Notes under the pieces: generated by a model | Database searches by the model: none | What the model was told of the DNA's origin: nothing | What the model saw: the letters and a program-made list of their open reading frames with translations, nothing else | Part shown: piece after piece, positions 25,428 to 33,853 of the stretch | Layout of the letters: every line of letters begins with the position of its first letter | Numbering within the stretch: position 1 is the stretch's first letter | Made by a program: the position numbers and the translations under genes | NCBI RefSeq assembly: GCF_014652815.1 | Contig: NZ_BMZN01000007.1 | Location: 1-34,907 of the forward strand | Direction of reading: 5' to 3' | Length of the DNA: 34,907 nt | DNA from: Alcaligenes pakistanensis | Lineage (GTDB): Bacteria > Pseudomonadota > Gammaproteobacteria > Burkholderiales > Burkholderiaceae_B

Positions 25428-26351
25428 TTACTTGCGGGGTGCGCGCTGATAGGCCAGCGCCACAATGCCACTTAACACGACGGCTCCGCCCAGCAATTGG
25501 GTGGAATTCAGGGTTTGTTTCAAAATCAGCCAACCCAATATCAGGGAAGCGACGGGCTCCATGTTCATGAAGGGCGCATTGCGAGTCATGTCCAATCGTG
25601 GGGCCAGCACAAACAGCGTCACAAAGCCGGTGGTATACAGCACACACACCAGAGACAAGGCAATCCAGCCGATGGCATCGTGGGGTAGGGACGAGCCGCC
25701 TGGCAGCAGCCCCAGCGGGCTCAGAGCGATCAGGCAAACCAGTGTCTGGCTGATGGTACAGAAACTGCGTACCAGACCGGGCAAGGGTGCCAGTTTGTTT
25801 TCTGTAATCCACAGGCCAATAGCAAAGGCGAGCGCGGTCAGCAGGCTGCACACCACGCCCAGTATCCATTGGGAGTCCACCGTTGCGCCCGAGATCAGGC
25901 TGGGAGCGTCCAGGGCCAGCAGCAGGCCGCCCAGAATAGCCACCATGATGATTGATGTCTTGCGAGTAGGCCGGTGTCCGCCCAGCACCCAGGTCAAAAT
26001 GGCCAGCAGAATCGGGTACATATTGGCGACCAGCAAAGCTAGGGCCACCGGAATGCGGGCAATCGAGGAATAAATCAGCATGCACTGGACAGTGATCAGC
26101 GCGCCCAGCAGCAATTGCCAGCCTATATAAGGGCGCGGGACATACAAAGCCTGCTTGCGCCAGATCAGCAACAGGACCAGGGCCAGAGTGGCTGCCGCCG
26201 AGCGGAAAATAACCGAGATGATCAGGCCGGTACCGTGGTCCAGCGCGACCTTGGCTGCGATGTGATTGGCGGCGAAGGAGCTGCCCAGCAATAACAGCAG
26301 CATGATGGCAAGGTGGCGGGGCAGTAAAGCGGAGGCTGTTGCGGGGGGCAT
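25428..26351 (-). CDS. EamA/DMT-family transporter
   Basis: 307-residue inner-membrane protein with about ten hydrophobic helices arranged as two EamA repeats (about 14-145 and 160-300). Typical features are the ANHIAAKVALDHG start of the first repeat and NMEPVASLILGWLILKQTL near the end of the second. Members export metabolites or amino acids; the substrate cannot be inferred. It converges on the nnr gene with only 10 nt between stops. No good ribosome-binding site precedes the ATG at 26351, so a start 16 codons further in (MLLLLLGSS) is possible. Confidence 0.88.
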   Translation of the reverse strand: MPPATASALLPRHLAIMLLLLLGSSFAANHIAAKVALDHGTGLIISVIFRSAAATLALVLLLIWRKQALYVPRPYIGWQLLLGALITVQCMLIYSSIARIPVALALLVANMYPILLAILTWVLGGHRPTRKTSIIMVAILGGLLLALDAPSLISGATVDSQWILGVVCSLLTALAFAIGLWITENKLAPLPGLVRSFCTISQTLVCLIALSPLGLLPGGSSLPHDAIGWIALSLVCVLYTTGFVTLFVLAPRLDMTRNAPFMNMEPVASLILGWLILKQTLNSTQLLGGAVVLSGIVALAYQRAPRK

Positions 26352-26504
26352 GCTACTTGTTTCAGGTTTAAAGTATGGGCAGGTGCTTCATTGTTGTCCG
26401 GCCTGTCACTTGCTGCAAGGGCTGATTGCCAAAAGCGGCGGCTGGTCCGGGCAGGTGGCGGTGCTACTATGTGGAGCGATATCCATGCCCACCGAGATGC
26501 TTTC

Positions 26505-28109
26505 ATGAAAATCGATCCCGCCAAGAAGCCGACTATACGCCGTACAAAGGGGCAAGCAACCCCCCGGTTTTGGCGCAGCTTGATTGTGGGCGGCACCTTG
26601 CTGGCCAGCCTGGCGGGCTGTGCCTTGCCATCGTTGGAAGGGCGTAGCCAGAGTGTGTCCCTGCCGCTGGATCAGGCGCAAGACACCATGATTGGTCATG
26701 CCGTGGCCCCGATGGCAGAACAACATCCAGGCTTATCGGGCATTTATCCTTTGTACGACCCGCATGATGCCTATGCGGCCCGTGCCTTGCTGGCTTTTTC
26801 GGCGCAAAAAACGCTGGATGTGCAGTATTACATCTGGCGTGGCGACACCACTGGTACCTTGATGTTGGGTACCTTGCTGCAAGCGGCCGAGCGCGGTGTA
26901 CGAGTGCGTTTGTTGATTGATGACAATGGCATTACGGGTCTGGACGATACCTTGGCCGCCTTGAACACACACCCCAATATTGAGGTGCGCCTGTTCAACC
27001 CCTTTGTGCTGCGTTGGCCCAAGCCGCTAGGTTTTCTGACGGACTTCTCCCGCCTGAACCGGCGCATGCATAACAAGTCTTTCACCGTAGACAATCAAGT
27101 CACGATTATTGGTGGGCGCAATGTGGGTGACGAGTACTTTGGTGCCACTCAGGACGTTTTGTTTGCGGACCTGGATGTCATGGCCATTGGTTCTGTGGTG
27201 CAGGACGTGTCCAAGGATTTTGATCGTTACTGGGCCAGCCAATCGGCCTATCCGGTAGACAGTCTGATCAAGACGGGAGGCCCGGAAGCCCTGGTGTCTT
27301 TCAAGAAGCAGTTGGACGAAGCGGAGGCCCAACCGCGTGCCCAAGACTATCAGACCGTACTGCGTGAATCGGATCTGGTCAGCAATCTGGTACGGGGCGA
27401 ACTGGATTTCCAGTGGGCACGTACCTCTATGGTTAGCGATGATCCGGCCAAGGCTTTGGGGCCTGTGAATCCCGAACAATTAATGGTCTGGCAAATGGAC
27501 CATTTGCTGGGCAAGCCCACGAGCCAGGTGGATCTGGTGTCCTCTTACTTTGTGCCCACTGCGGCAGGAGTAAGCGCCTTTGAAGACATGATGAGCAGGC
27601 CAGGAATGCGGGTACGTATCCTGACCAACTCCTTGGCTGCAACGGATGTGACCGCGGTGCATGCGGGCTATGCCAAACGTCGCAAGGCCTTGCTTGAAGC
27701 GGGTGTGCAGTTGTGGGAATTGCGGCCCACCCTGGATAAACCGACCCGTCATGGTTCTGGGCCTTTTGGCAGTTCCGGCTCGGCCTTGCATGCCAAGACT
27801 TTTGCGGTGGATGGCAAACGCTTGTTTGTGGGCTCGTTTAACTTTGATCCGCGCTCGGTTAATTTGAATACCGAGTTGGGTTTTATTATTGAAAGCCCGG
27901 AAATGGCCCAGGCTCTGTCCAAGGGGTTCGAGCAGACCTTGCCGTACCGCAGCTATCGCGTGGAGCTGGATGAGCAAGGGGAACTGGTCTGGATTCAGTT
28001 GAACGAAGATGGCACCCAGCGTTTGTTCCATACCGAACCTAATGCCAGTATTTGGCGGCGGGCCGGGGTGGGTTTCTTGTCTATCTTGCCCATTGAGTGG
28101 TTGCTGTAG
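26505..28109 (+). CDS. Phospholipase D-family lipoprotein, cardiolipin synthase C-like
   Basis: 534-residue protein with two HKD catalytic motifs: His189/Lys191/Asp196 (HNKSFTVDN) and His429/Lys431/Asp436 (HAKTFAVDG), each followed by the GGRN or GSFNFDPRS segment. Start ATG 26505 is chosen over an in-frame ATG at 26391 because it gives a basic N-terminus, the hydrophobic stretch SLIVGGTLLASLAGC and a lipobox with Cys39. It is therefore likely a membrane-anchored lipoprotein facing the periplasm. The family is that of ClsC (YmdC), which makes cardiolipin from phosphatidylglycerol and another phospholipid; ClsC itself is somewhat shorter. No link to pyridine catabolism is apparent. Confidence 0.88.
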   Translation: MKIDPAKKPTIRRTKGQATPRFWRSLIVGGTLLASLAGCALPSLEGRSQSVSLPLDQAQDTMIGHAVAPMAEQHPGLSGIYPLYDPHDAYAARALLAFSAQKTLDVQYYIWRGDTTGTLMLGTLLQAAERGVRVRLLIDDNGITGLDDTLAALNTHPNIEVRLFNPFVLRWPKPLGFLTDFSRLNRRMHNKSFTVDNQVTIIGGRNVGDEYFGATQDVLFADLDVMAIGSVVQDVSKDFDRYWASQSAYPVDSLIKTGGPEALVSFKKQLDEAEAQPRAQDYQTVLRESDLVSNLVRGELDFQWARTSMVSDDPAKALGPVNPEQLMVWQMDHLLGKPTSQVDLVSSYFVPTAAGVSAFEDMMSRPGMRVRILTNSLAATDVTAVHAGYAKRRKALLEAGVQLWELRPTLDKPTRHGSGPFGSSGSALHAKTFAVDGKRLFVGSFNFDPRSVNLNTELGFIIESPEMAQALSKGFEQTLPYRSYRVELDEQGELVWIQLNEDGTQRLFHTEPNASIWRRAGVGFLSILPIEWLL

Positions 28110-28130
28110 CCCACAAGTAGTCATTTATAG

Positions 28131-28174
28131 AAAATGCCCCCAAGGATAGAACCCTATCCTTGGGGGCATTTTCA
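28131..28174. terminator. Bidirectional terminator between convergent genes
   Basis: A perfect 20-bp stem (28131-28150 with 28155-28174) closes an AACC loop. Its ends are GAAAATGCCC and GGGCATTTTC, so each strand has a T-rich tail. It serves the phospholipase-D-like gene on the plus strand and the large regulator ending at 28197 on the minus strand. Confidence 0.93.
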
Positions 28175-28196
28175 TTCAAGACGCTACTTTGGATCG

Positions 28197-31100
28197 CTAG
28201 ACTTTTAGTTTTTGCACGGCAGTCCGGCGTACTTGAATCCAGTCGGCGTAGCGATGCAAACCGTACTTCTCCATGCTTTGTTCGGCCAGATTCCATTCCT
28301 GCAAGGCGTGGCCGTGTTCGCCCAATGCCATCCAGGCATCCCCGCGCACGCAGTGCAGCTCGGTGCTCAGACTATTGATGGCGTAGCGCAGGCCTTGCGC
28401 GGCGGCTTTGTCCAGCCAGGGCATGGCCTCATTGCTGCGACCCAGACGAATCAAGGCGCGGGCGATGCGGCTCATCAGACCATCGGCGCTGATGGGCAGT
28501 CCATATTGGGCTGTTTGCACGCAGTCGAGCAAAGATTGCAAACTGGATTCGCGACCATGCTGCATAACTTGGCAGTAGTGCAGGAAAGAACGGCTTAAGG
28601 CTGACCAGGGCTCGGGGTTATGCGATTGCTGCAACTCTTGTAAGGATAGCTCGGCGACTTGCTGGCAATCATCCAGTTGCTCCATCAGGTAGTAGGACTG
28701 CATCACAAATAAATGGGTGATGGCACGCAGGGAAAAAGCTGTATCCGAACGCAGGCTTTGCAGGGCCAGAACGGCGTGCTGCTGGGCGGCATCCAAATCG
28801 CCCTTCAAGGCCAGGGCGACACTTAAGGTGCCCAAGGTAATGGACTGGGGGAAGTGTTCGGCAATAGCCTGACGGTTGTTCTGCTCTTTCAGGTCGTCAA
28901 ACACGGCCAGACTCAGGTTTAGTGTCTGGATGGCATTGCTGATATTGCCTTTCCACAACTCGTGCTGGCCAATCGCGTACAAGGCCCAGCTGCGGTTTTG
29001 GTCGTGGCTGGTTTCATTGGCCAGGGCCAGCAATTGGCGGGCTTTTTGCAAGGCTTGCTCGAAATTGCCTTGTGCCTGGAAAGCCGACCAGGCGGTCCAC
29101 AGGCTGATCATCACTTGATCCGAATCTTGCTCGTCCTTGAGTTCGTGCCCCAGCTCGTAGGCCATCGCGGTGGAGGCGGAGGCCGGGCCGTATAGCGCGG
29201 ATTCAATGGCGCCTTGCAACATGCGGCATTCAAATTGCAGGGTTTGGCGTACCTGCAAATCATCAATCAACTCGCTGCGATTTAAGGAGCGTTGCAGATA
29301 CTGGCTGGCTTGGCGCAGGTCATTTTGTGCCAGTGCTTCGCGGGCGGCGCGTTGCCACCAGAAAGCTGCTTCCGCACTTTCGGCTTCGCACAAATGCTTT
29401 GCAATATGCTCGGGTGCATGACGGCGTCGGATACCGTGTTGGGCGATGGCATGGTGGGCTTGTCGCAGTTCGTCCTGCATGGCCACACTTTCCAGCGCCT
29501 GGGCGACCAGAGGCAGGCAGGACACGTGTTTGTCTTGCAGATCGATCAGGTCCAGTGTGGCCAGGGTGTCCAGTCCACTACTCAGGGCGGCTTGTTCCAG
29601 GCGCAGCATCAGGGCCAGCTCGTCGATGGCTGTAGTTTGTTCAGACAAGGCAATGCTGGCCAGAATGTGGCGTGTTGCGGGCAACAGGCTGTGATACTGG
29701 GTGCAGATCAGGTCGGTCAGGCACAGGGCATCGCTGGATTCGATGTTCAGTTCGTGGCAGCGCAGCAGTTCATTGGCATGACCGGGATTGCCGGCGCTTA
29801 ATTTAACCAGACGGCTACGTTTGTCGCGGGCCAAGCGTTGACCGCGCTGACCGCTCAACAAGCTATTGATGCTGGAACGATCCAGCGCCCGCAGGCTCAA
29901 GTGCTCAGCCCGCTCCAGGCCGTGGCCGGGCTTGCGGCTGGTCGTCAACAGCAAGGTCGGATGACGCGGTGCGGTATGGGCCAGCAAACGAATCAGGCGG
30001 TGAGTAGGCGGGTCGGCCCACTGCACGTTTTCAATAATCAGTAAACGACGACGAGGCGAATTGCCTGGACCGCTCAGCAGATTGAATAACAAATCCATAT
30101 GCGCCGTGGAAGGCTCATTAAGCTCTTGTTCTTCGGGGCCGCTGTTCAACCACTGATGTAAGGACTGGGCCTGTTTGGGGCCAATGTCTAGCGCTTCTTG
30201 CAAGGTTTGTATTGAAAATGGATCGCAAGGCTTGCTGGTTTGCGTGGTGATGTGGTCGGCAATCTGCTCGTGCAGCCACTGGCGAATAGGGTGCCAGGCA
30301 ACTCGGCGCTTATCTTCACGGCAGTGCAGCATAATGCAGTGGTGTGCCGTTTTCTGAACATAGTCGGCCAGCGAATGCACCAGCAAGCTTTTGCCAATAT
30401 GGGCGCGGCCATGAATCGCAATATGATGCAACGCGCGATTAGGCCCGATATGGGACCAAGCTTGCACCAGATGATCGAACTCTTGCGAGCGACCATACAC
30501 GCGGCTGGTCAAACGGCTATCGTCAATTTCCGAAGGGCTCAGGTTCAGCCACAGCGTGTCGCTTTGGCGGCCCAGCGGGCCTTGAATATTCTTGGTGTCC
30601 AGGCGCAGCGCTGCTTGCGGGCTGATGCGTGGCGCACCGGGGGCAGAGTCCCAACTTAAGGGCAGCACAATTTGCGCCAGTTGGCCCCAGGGGTCGGGAT
30701 AGGCGCTTTGGTCATCCATCGCCAGGTCTGCATGAATGGCGATACTTATTTTGATGTGCTCGTCCATGCGCAGTGTGGCGGCCGCACGCGCCAGTTCAGC
30801 GGCCTGGCTGACCGGCGATTCCTGCAGTTCGGGATAGCCGAAATACGCAATCAGTTGGTTGGGACCGGCCTCGCAAGGCCAGCCGCCGTGATGCTCGATT
30901 AAACGATGCAGGGCCTGACGACTTTTTTCCAACAGTGTGCCGCCTTGCTCGCGGGCATGGCGATGGCTGGGCTCAAAGCGCAGGCAAAAGCCAACAGCGG
31001 CCAGAGGGCGCAAACGCAGCGTCACAGGTGTGGGCAAGGCCGTGGCGGTCATTGTCAGCGGACGCAGGGGCAAGTCCACCAGGCTGCGTGTCTGGGCGCT

Positions 31101-31808
31101 GGGCTCACAGCCCAGACGATCTGCCAGCAGGACCGAGCACTGCTCGTAAGCGTGCAGGGCGGCTTCGTGCTGGTTCTCTTGTTTGAGCAGGCTAATCAGC
31201 GCCTGGTGCAGCTTTTCTTCTTCAGGCCAGATCAAGAGCCAGCGTTTCAAGTAACTGATTGCCTGCGGGGCAGGCAGCGTGTTCAGGCCTGACTGTATAT
31301 AACGGTCACGACATTGCGACAGAGTTTGCCGAATGTTTTGCTGTGTATCTTGTAACCAGTCTTGCAACTGTTCGCCATGATGCAATTTGACCTGCCCCAG
31401 CAAAGGGCCCTGATACAGATTCAGACGCTCCAGATCGCTGAGTGCGGGCTGGCTGGGGTGTTGCAACAGGCTCAGCACATCGATCTGGGCACGGCTGGGG
31501 TCCAGCGCCAGTGTGTCGTTGGTAATGTGCAGGGCCTGATCACAGCCCTCAAACGCGCGCCGTAAGGCGTGCAAGGCATGACGTAAACGAGCACGGCCCA
31601 CACTGATGGGGTCTTCGTGCCAGATTGTTTCAGCCAGCCGACTGCGGCTGAGGGGCTTGCCTTGCGCTAAAGCCAGCATGGACAACAAAATACGCGCTTT
31701 ATCGTAATTAATGACTTGTGCGCGGGATTGTCCTTGTACCAGTAGTCGGTAAGTACCGAGCAGGTAAATTTGGGCCAAGTGCGAGGCAGAGGAAGGTAAA
31801 ACATCCAT
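28197..31808 (-). CDS. Very large SARP/BTAD regulator with degenerate cyclase-like domain, AAA ATPase and TPR region
   Basis: 1203-residue regulator. Residues 10-105 resemble an OmpR-type winged helix (LLGTYRLLVQG, KARILLSMLALAQGKPLSRSRLAE), and 105-245 a bacterial transcriptional activation (BTAD) domain. Residues about 270-405 resemble a class III nucleotide cyclase domain (HRLIEHHGG, LIAYFGYPEL, ISIAIHADLA), but the usual metal-binding Asp positions read FCLRFE and AGPNQ, so it is probably inactive. A STAND/AAA module follows with GRSQEF, Walker A GRAHIGKS (467-474) and the Walker B-like RRLLIIENVQWADPP. The last 450 residues are helical, TPR-like repeats. The target and signal are unknown. 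It diverges from the GntR gene at 32004. Confidence 0.85.
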   Translation of the reverse strand: MDVLPSSASHLAQIYLLGTYRLLVQGQSRAQVINYDKARILLSMLALAQGKPLSRSRLAETIWHEDPISVGRARLRHALHALRRAFEGCDQALHITNDTLALDPSRAQIDVLSLLQHPSQPALSDLERLNLYQGPLLGQVKLHHGEQLQDWLQDTQQNIRQTLSQCRDRYIQSGLNTLPAPQAISYLKRWLLIWPEEEKLHQALISLLKQENQHEAALHAYEQCSVLLADRLGCEPSAQTRSLVDLPLRPLTMTATALPTPVTLRLRPLAAVGFCLRFEPSHRHAREQGGTLLEKSRQALHRLIEHHGGWPCEAGPNQLIAYFGYPELQESPVSQAAELARAAATLRMDEHIKISIAIHADLAMDDQSAYPDPWGQLAQIVLPLSWDSAPGAPRISPQAALRLDTKNIQGPLGRQSDTLWLNLSPSEIDDSRLTSRVYGRSQEFDHLVQAWSHIGPNRALHHIAIHGRAHIGKSLLVHSLADYVQKTAHHCIMLHCREDKRRVAWHPIRQWLHEQIADHITTQTSKPCDPFSIQTLQEALDIGPKQAQSLHQWLNSGPEEQELNEPSTAHMDLLFNLLSGPGNSPRRRLLIIENVQWADPPTHRLIRLLAHTAPRHPTLLLTTSRKPGHGLERAEHLSLRALDRSSINSLLSGQRGQRLARDKRSRLVKLSAGNPGHANELLRCHELNIESSDALCLTDLICTQYHSLLPATRHILASIALSEQTTAIDELALMLRLEQAALSSGLDTLATLDLIDLQDKHVSCLPLVAQALESVAMQDELRQAHHAIAQHGIRRRHAPEHIAKHLCEAESAEAAFWWQRAAREALAQNDLRQASQYLQRSLNRSELIDDLQVRQTLQFECRMLQGAIESALYGPASASTAMAYELGHELKDEQDSDQVMISLWTAWSAFQAQGNFEQALQKARQLLALANETSHDQNRSWALYAIGQHELWKGNISNAIQTLNLSLAVFDDLKEQNNRQAIAEHFPQSITLGTLSVALALKGDLDAAQQHAVLALQSLRSDTAFSLRAITHLFVMQSYYLMEQLDDCQQVAELSLQELQQSHNPEPWSALSRSFLHYCQVMQHGRESSLQSLLDCVQTAQYGLPISADGLMSRIARALIRLGRSNEAMPWLDKAAAQGLRYAINSLSTELHCVRGDAWMALGEHGHALQEWNLAEQSMEKYGLHRYADWIQVRRTAVQKLKV

Positions 31809-31872
31809 GGGCTCGGGCTCGTATCAAGAGTTAAGCAATGATTGGGATAATGTATCCGATCCGTTTAATTTT

Positions 31873-31900
31873 CGTTTACTAACTTTTGCAAAAATAAACG
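31873..31900. promoter_or_regulatory. Nested palindrome in the divergent regulator intergenic region
   Basis: TTTTGCAAAA (31884-31893) is flanked by CGTTTA (31873-31878) and TAAACG (31895-31900). It lies between the divergent SARP-type and GntR-type regulator genes, in an AT-rich stretch suited to promoters of both. It is a candidate operator; which protein binds is unknown. Confidence 0.35.
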
Positions 31901-32003
31901 CTTTGCTTGTTCAAGATTAAACCTTTTTGAGGTTTCGCCGACTTATCTTGCCGCAGGCTATGATGTGATCTTGTCATTTCTCGGTGCTTAATCGCCTCCT
32001 CGT

Positions 32004-32750
32004 ATGGCCGATCCAACACGTTCTTCGCTGCGCAAACAGTCCAAATTGCCCCTGTCGCTCAAGGTGAAATATACCTTGCGGGCGCGCTTGGAGCGTGGCG
32101 AATGGCCGGTGGGGACTCGCATTCCCACGCTGGAAGAACTGATGCAGGAATACGGCGTCTCACGCGCCACGGTGCGGGCCGCTCTGGACGAGCTGGAAAA
32201 TGAAGGGCTGATCGAGCGCACTCGTGGCAAGGGTACGTTTGTAATTGGGGATGTGGCGCAGGATCATTGGCTGATGTTGCCTACCAATTGGGACGCACTT
32301 ATTGAACATTTGACGCGTCTGGATTCGGTCATGGTGGAGCTGGGCAATGGTGTCGGTGCCTTGCCTATCGAGATTACGGGGCAGAGTTTGCCCGATGAGT
32401 ACTGGTGGACCAGTCGTATCAATTATGCGGATGGCGTGGCGTACAGTCTGAATACGGTCTATGTATTGGACCAGTTAGCCCAGACCTTGCAGCCTGAATT
32501 AAGTCATGAACCTGTGTTGCTGGTGTTGAATCGTCTGGGACGCGAGCAGATTCATACTATTCGCCAGACGCTGACGGTGCGGGTAGCCGATGCGGATTTG
32601 GCGCGCCACTTGAATATGGACATAGGGATGCCGGTTGTACGGGTCATTCGTCTGATTCTGAACCGTTTTGAGCAATTGGTTTATGCGGCCCAGGTCTTTT
32701 ACCCTGCCAAGTATCTGAGCATTCAGACTGAGCTTTCCCCTGGCTCCTAA
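32004..32750 (+). CDS. GntR-family regulator with UTRA ligand-binding domain (HutC subfamily)
   Basis: 248-residue transcription factor. The winged helix-turn-helix lies at about residues 15-82, with PTLEELMQEYGVSRATVRAAL and ENEGLIERTRGKGTFV typical of GntR. The C-terminal half (about 95-245) fits UTRA, including DMDIGMPVVRVIRLI-like strand and AAQVFYPAKYLSI. Ligands of this group are small acids or sugars. It lies just upstream of the MBL-Bug gene pair and may control it through the repeats at 32838-32887. No clear ribosome-binding site precedes the ATG at 32004. Confidence 0.9.
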   Translation: MADPTRSSLRKQSKLPLSLKVKYTLRARLERGEWPVGTRIPTLEELMQEYGVSRATVRAALDELENEGLIERTRGKGTFVIGDVAQDHWLMLPTNWDALIEHLTRLDSVMVELGNGVGALPIEITGQSLPDEYWWTSRINYADGVAYSLNTVYVLDQLAQTLQPELSHEPVLLVLNRLGREQIHTIRQTLTVRVADADLARHLNMDIGMPVVRVIRLILNRFEQLVYAAQVFYPAKYLSIQTELSPGS

Positions 32751-32837
32751 GCCCGCCATCCCAGGCGCGCAGCGCCTTCACAACACTTCTAGGTAAAAAC
32801 ACCAAGTTATCGGTCTTGATGACGAGGTGTACACTTT

Positions 32838-32887
32838 TTCCATAAAGTCCTAAAAATAGAACTTTATGACTTTATGACTTTATGGAA
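32838..32887. promoter_or_regulatory. Operator-like repeat cluster upstream of the MBL-Bug operon
   Basis: Three tandem ACTTTATG units (32861-32868, 32869-32876, 32877-32884) face an inverted CATAAAGT at 32841-32848. The outer arms extend to TTCCATAAAGTC (32838-32849) and GACTTTATGGAA (32876-32887), a perfect 12-bp inverted repeat. It lies about 50 nt before the GTG start at 32939. A possible -35, TTGATG, is at 32816-32821, and CATAAA at 32841 could be a -10. The adjacent GntR protein is the obvious candidate binder. Confidence 0.55.
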
Positions 32888-32938
32888 ATCGGCACTGTTC
32901 TGGTGTCGGCTGTTTTTATCTGCTTGAAGGAGTTTTAC

Positions 32939-33832
32939 GTGAAGATAACCATGCTTGGCACCGGCGCTGCGCTGCCTGATCCCGATCGTGCCCAGTCATC
33001 TATTTTGGTGACGCTGGATAACGGCAAGAATTACCTGTTTGATTGCGGCGAAGGCTCCACGCGTCAGATGGTGAAGGCCAATATCAACCCGGCCGATGTG
33101 CCGTGGGTGTTTTTAAGTCATTTGCATTATGACCATGTGTGCGGCCTGCCATTTTTTGTGCTGTCCAGCTGGGTCTTTAATCGCGAAGGTCGCTTGAAAG
33201 TCTTTGGTCCCAAGGGCACTCAGGACTTTGTGGATCACTCTTTTGAGAACGGTGCGTTCCGGGTGGATATTCAGGCTCGTGCTGCCTATCCCGCCCGTCA
33301 GAAGAATATTGAAGCGGTGCGTCCCGAGGTGTTTGAAGTTGAGCCCGGCCTGATGTACGAGGACGAGGACGTCAAGATCTACATTGATGTGGTGGATCAT
33401 ATTCCTACCGAGATCACGGATTGCTTTGGTATCCGCATGGAAGCCGAGGGCAAAGTGGTGGCTTTCAGCGGTGATACGGCTCCTTGCGAGTCCATGATTC
33501 GTCTGGCTCAGGATGCGGATTTGCTGATTCACGAGTGTACGTTTCCTGAGTCTTTCCTAAAGCACCGCGCGGAATCGGGTGTAGGTACGTTTGCCCATAC
33601 CAGTCCTTTGCAACTGGGCGAGATTGCCCGCCGTGCCAATGTTAAGAGTTTAGTGGCCACGCATTTTGGGCATTACGATTCAACCAGCCCGGTGATTAAA
33701 CGTGCGGCCGCTAATCATTTGCCGGTTGATTTGATGGGGCCGGAGCGTCTGGATGAGGTCGCGCGGGATATCCGCAAGAGCTACAAGGGCGATCTGCGCT
33801 TGGCAACGGACTTAATGCGTATAGACCTGTAA
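32939..33832 (+). CDS. Metallo-beta-lactamase-fold hydrolase, RNase Z/arylsulfatase-like
   Basis: 297-residue zinc hydrolase. The first metal motif is HLHYDH at residues 61-66 (His61, His63, Asp65, His66); further metal-site candidates are FSGDTAP, LLIHECTF and ATHFGHYDS. The layout, with MLGTGAALPDPDRAQSS at the start, is that of the RNase Z-like group, which also holds small-molecule hydrolases, so tRNA processing should not be assumed. GTG 32939 is chosen because AAGGAG lies 6 nt upstream and the fold begins at once; the ATG at 32882 lies inside the operator repeats. It is followed 21 nt later by a Bug receptor gene, which suggests hydrolysis of an imported ester, lactone or amide. Confidence 0.85.
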   Translation: MKITMLGTGAALPDPDRAQSSILVTLDNGKNYLFDCGEGSTRQMVKANINPADVPWVFLSHLHYDHVCGLPFFVLSSWVFNREGRLKVFGPKGTQDFVDHSFENGAFRVDIQARAAYPARQKNIEAVRPEVFEVEPGLMYEDEDVKIYIDVVDHIPTEITDCFGIRMEAEGKVVAFSGDTAPCESMIRLAQDADLLIHECTFPESFLKHRAESGVGTFAHTSPLQLGEIARRANVKSLVATHFGHYDSTSPVIKRAAANHLPVDLMGPERLDEVARDIRKSYKGDLRLATDLMRIDL

Positions 33833-33853
33833 AAGGCGCGCGGGGGAGACAAG

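Noticed and set aside
25051-26085. 344-codon minus-strand frame spanning nnr and the EamA gene
   Set aside because: It crosses two well-supported genes in another frame and shows no family resemblance.
32764-32776. Hairpin GGCGC-GCA-GCGCC after the GntR gene as terminator
   Set aside because: Stem of five and only two T after it; too weak to call.
32861-32884. CRISPR-like repeat
   Set aside because: The units are 8 bp, directly abutting with no spacers, and there are no cas genes; an operator is more likely.
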